Origin: Mucilaginibacter pallidiroseus
Lineage (GTDB): Bacteria; Bacteroidota; Bacteroidia; Sphingobacteriales; Sphingobacteriaceae
Direction: 5' to 3'
Assembly: GCF_007846085.1 (NCBI RefSeq)
Contig: NZ_VOEJ01000004.1
Span: 331,363 to 395,362, forward strand
DNA length: 64,000 bases
Shown: in pieces, positions 63,713-64,000 of the stretch
How the letters are laid out: each line of letters opens with the position of its first letter
Numbering within the stretch: the stretch's first letter is position 1
Translations under genes and position numbers: made by a program
The notes under the pieces: generated by a model
What the model was told of the DNA's origin: nothing
Seen by the model: only the letters and a program-made list of their open reading frames with translations
Database searches by the model: none

Positions 63713-64000
63713 GGTAGCTTCAAGGCGTAGCAACAATTACTTACGATAAATAGCCTTAAACAGAAGGAAATGGTCCTGCTGAACTTGTTTCAGCACCCCA
63801 TAGATACGTCAACCGCGAGTCATGTGCAATATATGTTATGAGATGCCGAATTTATTTCACTGTTGTCCGGTAAAGACCGAAGTTAGTTTAAAAAGCCGTG
63901 ATTGCATGCGATCAAAGCATGTTATGTCTTAAAATCAATATCCAAGCCCCCCAATTCAAGTTGGAGGGCTTTACCGCTTACCGCGGACAGCCTTTCCGGG
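63713..64000. other. Right-edge intergenic region with repeat fragments
   Basis: 288 bp without a convincing gene. It contains a GCTGAA-x5-TTCAGC palindrome at 63778-63794 (part of a common TGCTGAACTTGTTTCAGCA-type dispersed repeat) and an AAGCCCCCCAA/TTGGAGGGCTT hairpin at 63944-63971. A minus-strand frame entering from the right edge and ending at 63926 or so is too short to name. Confidence 0.5.
63778..63794. repeat. Short palindrome, dispersed-repeat fragment
   Basis: GCTGAA-CTTGT-TTCAGC within TCCTGCTGAACTTGTTTCAG. The arms match a repeat type that I recognise as frequent between genes in this phylum; only one copy is in this window. Confidence 0.5.

Noticed and set aside
63926..63999. 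Minus-strand frame of about 24 codons entering from the right edge
   Set aside because: It is too short to assign, and overlaps a hairpin and repeat-like bases; it could be the end of a gene outside the window or chance.
1..64000. CRISPR arrays, complete insertion sequences, prophage or integrase genes
   Set aside because: No regularly spaced direct repeats, transposase, integrase or phage structural gene was found in the window.

Overview
The window is a chromosomal segment of a Bacteroidota bacterium, most likely family Sphingobacteriaceae and perhaps Mucilaginibacter or a close relative. Support: a SusC/SusD pair with a DUF6377-type regulator, a long Bacteroidota-type NusB, DUF3276 and DUF5522 proteins, several promoters of the TTTG-N19/20-TAnnTTTG type, few Shine-Dalgarno-like sequences, and moderate G+C content. 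No identity search was possible, so genus is inference.

Layout. 1-9.4 kb is core: the 5' part of rny (cut by the left edge), a probable 6S RNA, zapA with its coiled-coil partner, pheT, an acyltransferase-3 gene broken by one in-frame stop, an OlsF-like acyltransferase fusion, a ComEA-like HhH protein and apt. 9.7-28 kb is an accessory nutrient-acquisition locus: DUF6377 sensor-regulator, SusC, SusD, two giant homologous VCBS/FG-GAP + ASPIC/UnbV lipoproteins, a SRPBCC/GyrI-like protein on the opposite strand, a vanadium-haloperoxidase-like lipoprotein, and a GH65-type glycosidase split by one amber codon. An unrecognised AT-rich gene follows, then a divergently oriented exported trehalase and a PAP2_C membrane protein.

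30-44 kb holds a GAF histidine kinase, a Tat-exported sugar isomerase-like protein, two small lipoproteins, a TetR-SDR pair sharing a palindromic operator, tRNA-Arg(CCG), and a tetR-adaptor-permease-outer membrane factor RND efflux operon with repeated TTAAC-N3-GTTAA palindromes. 43-64 kb is mostly housekeeping: a YeiH-type exporter, ychF, mgtE, an ABC exporter, a leucine-dehydrogenase-like gene, nusB-DUF1573-yajC-CdaR-coaE-exonuclease-DUF5522-marR, PAP2, glmM, a cysteine desulfurase, accD, class II aldolase, a low-affinity iron permease-like protein and a GNAT. Several palindromic repeats lie in the last 4 kb.

Most notable points: the SusCD/paired-VCBS/haloperoxidase/GH65 locus as a candidate poorly described system; two genes interrupted by single stops at conserved motifs; a leucine dehydrogenase homologue whose catalytic lysine is tyrosine; and two independent TetR circuits whose operators can be read directly from the sequence.
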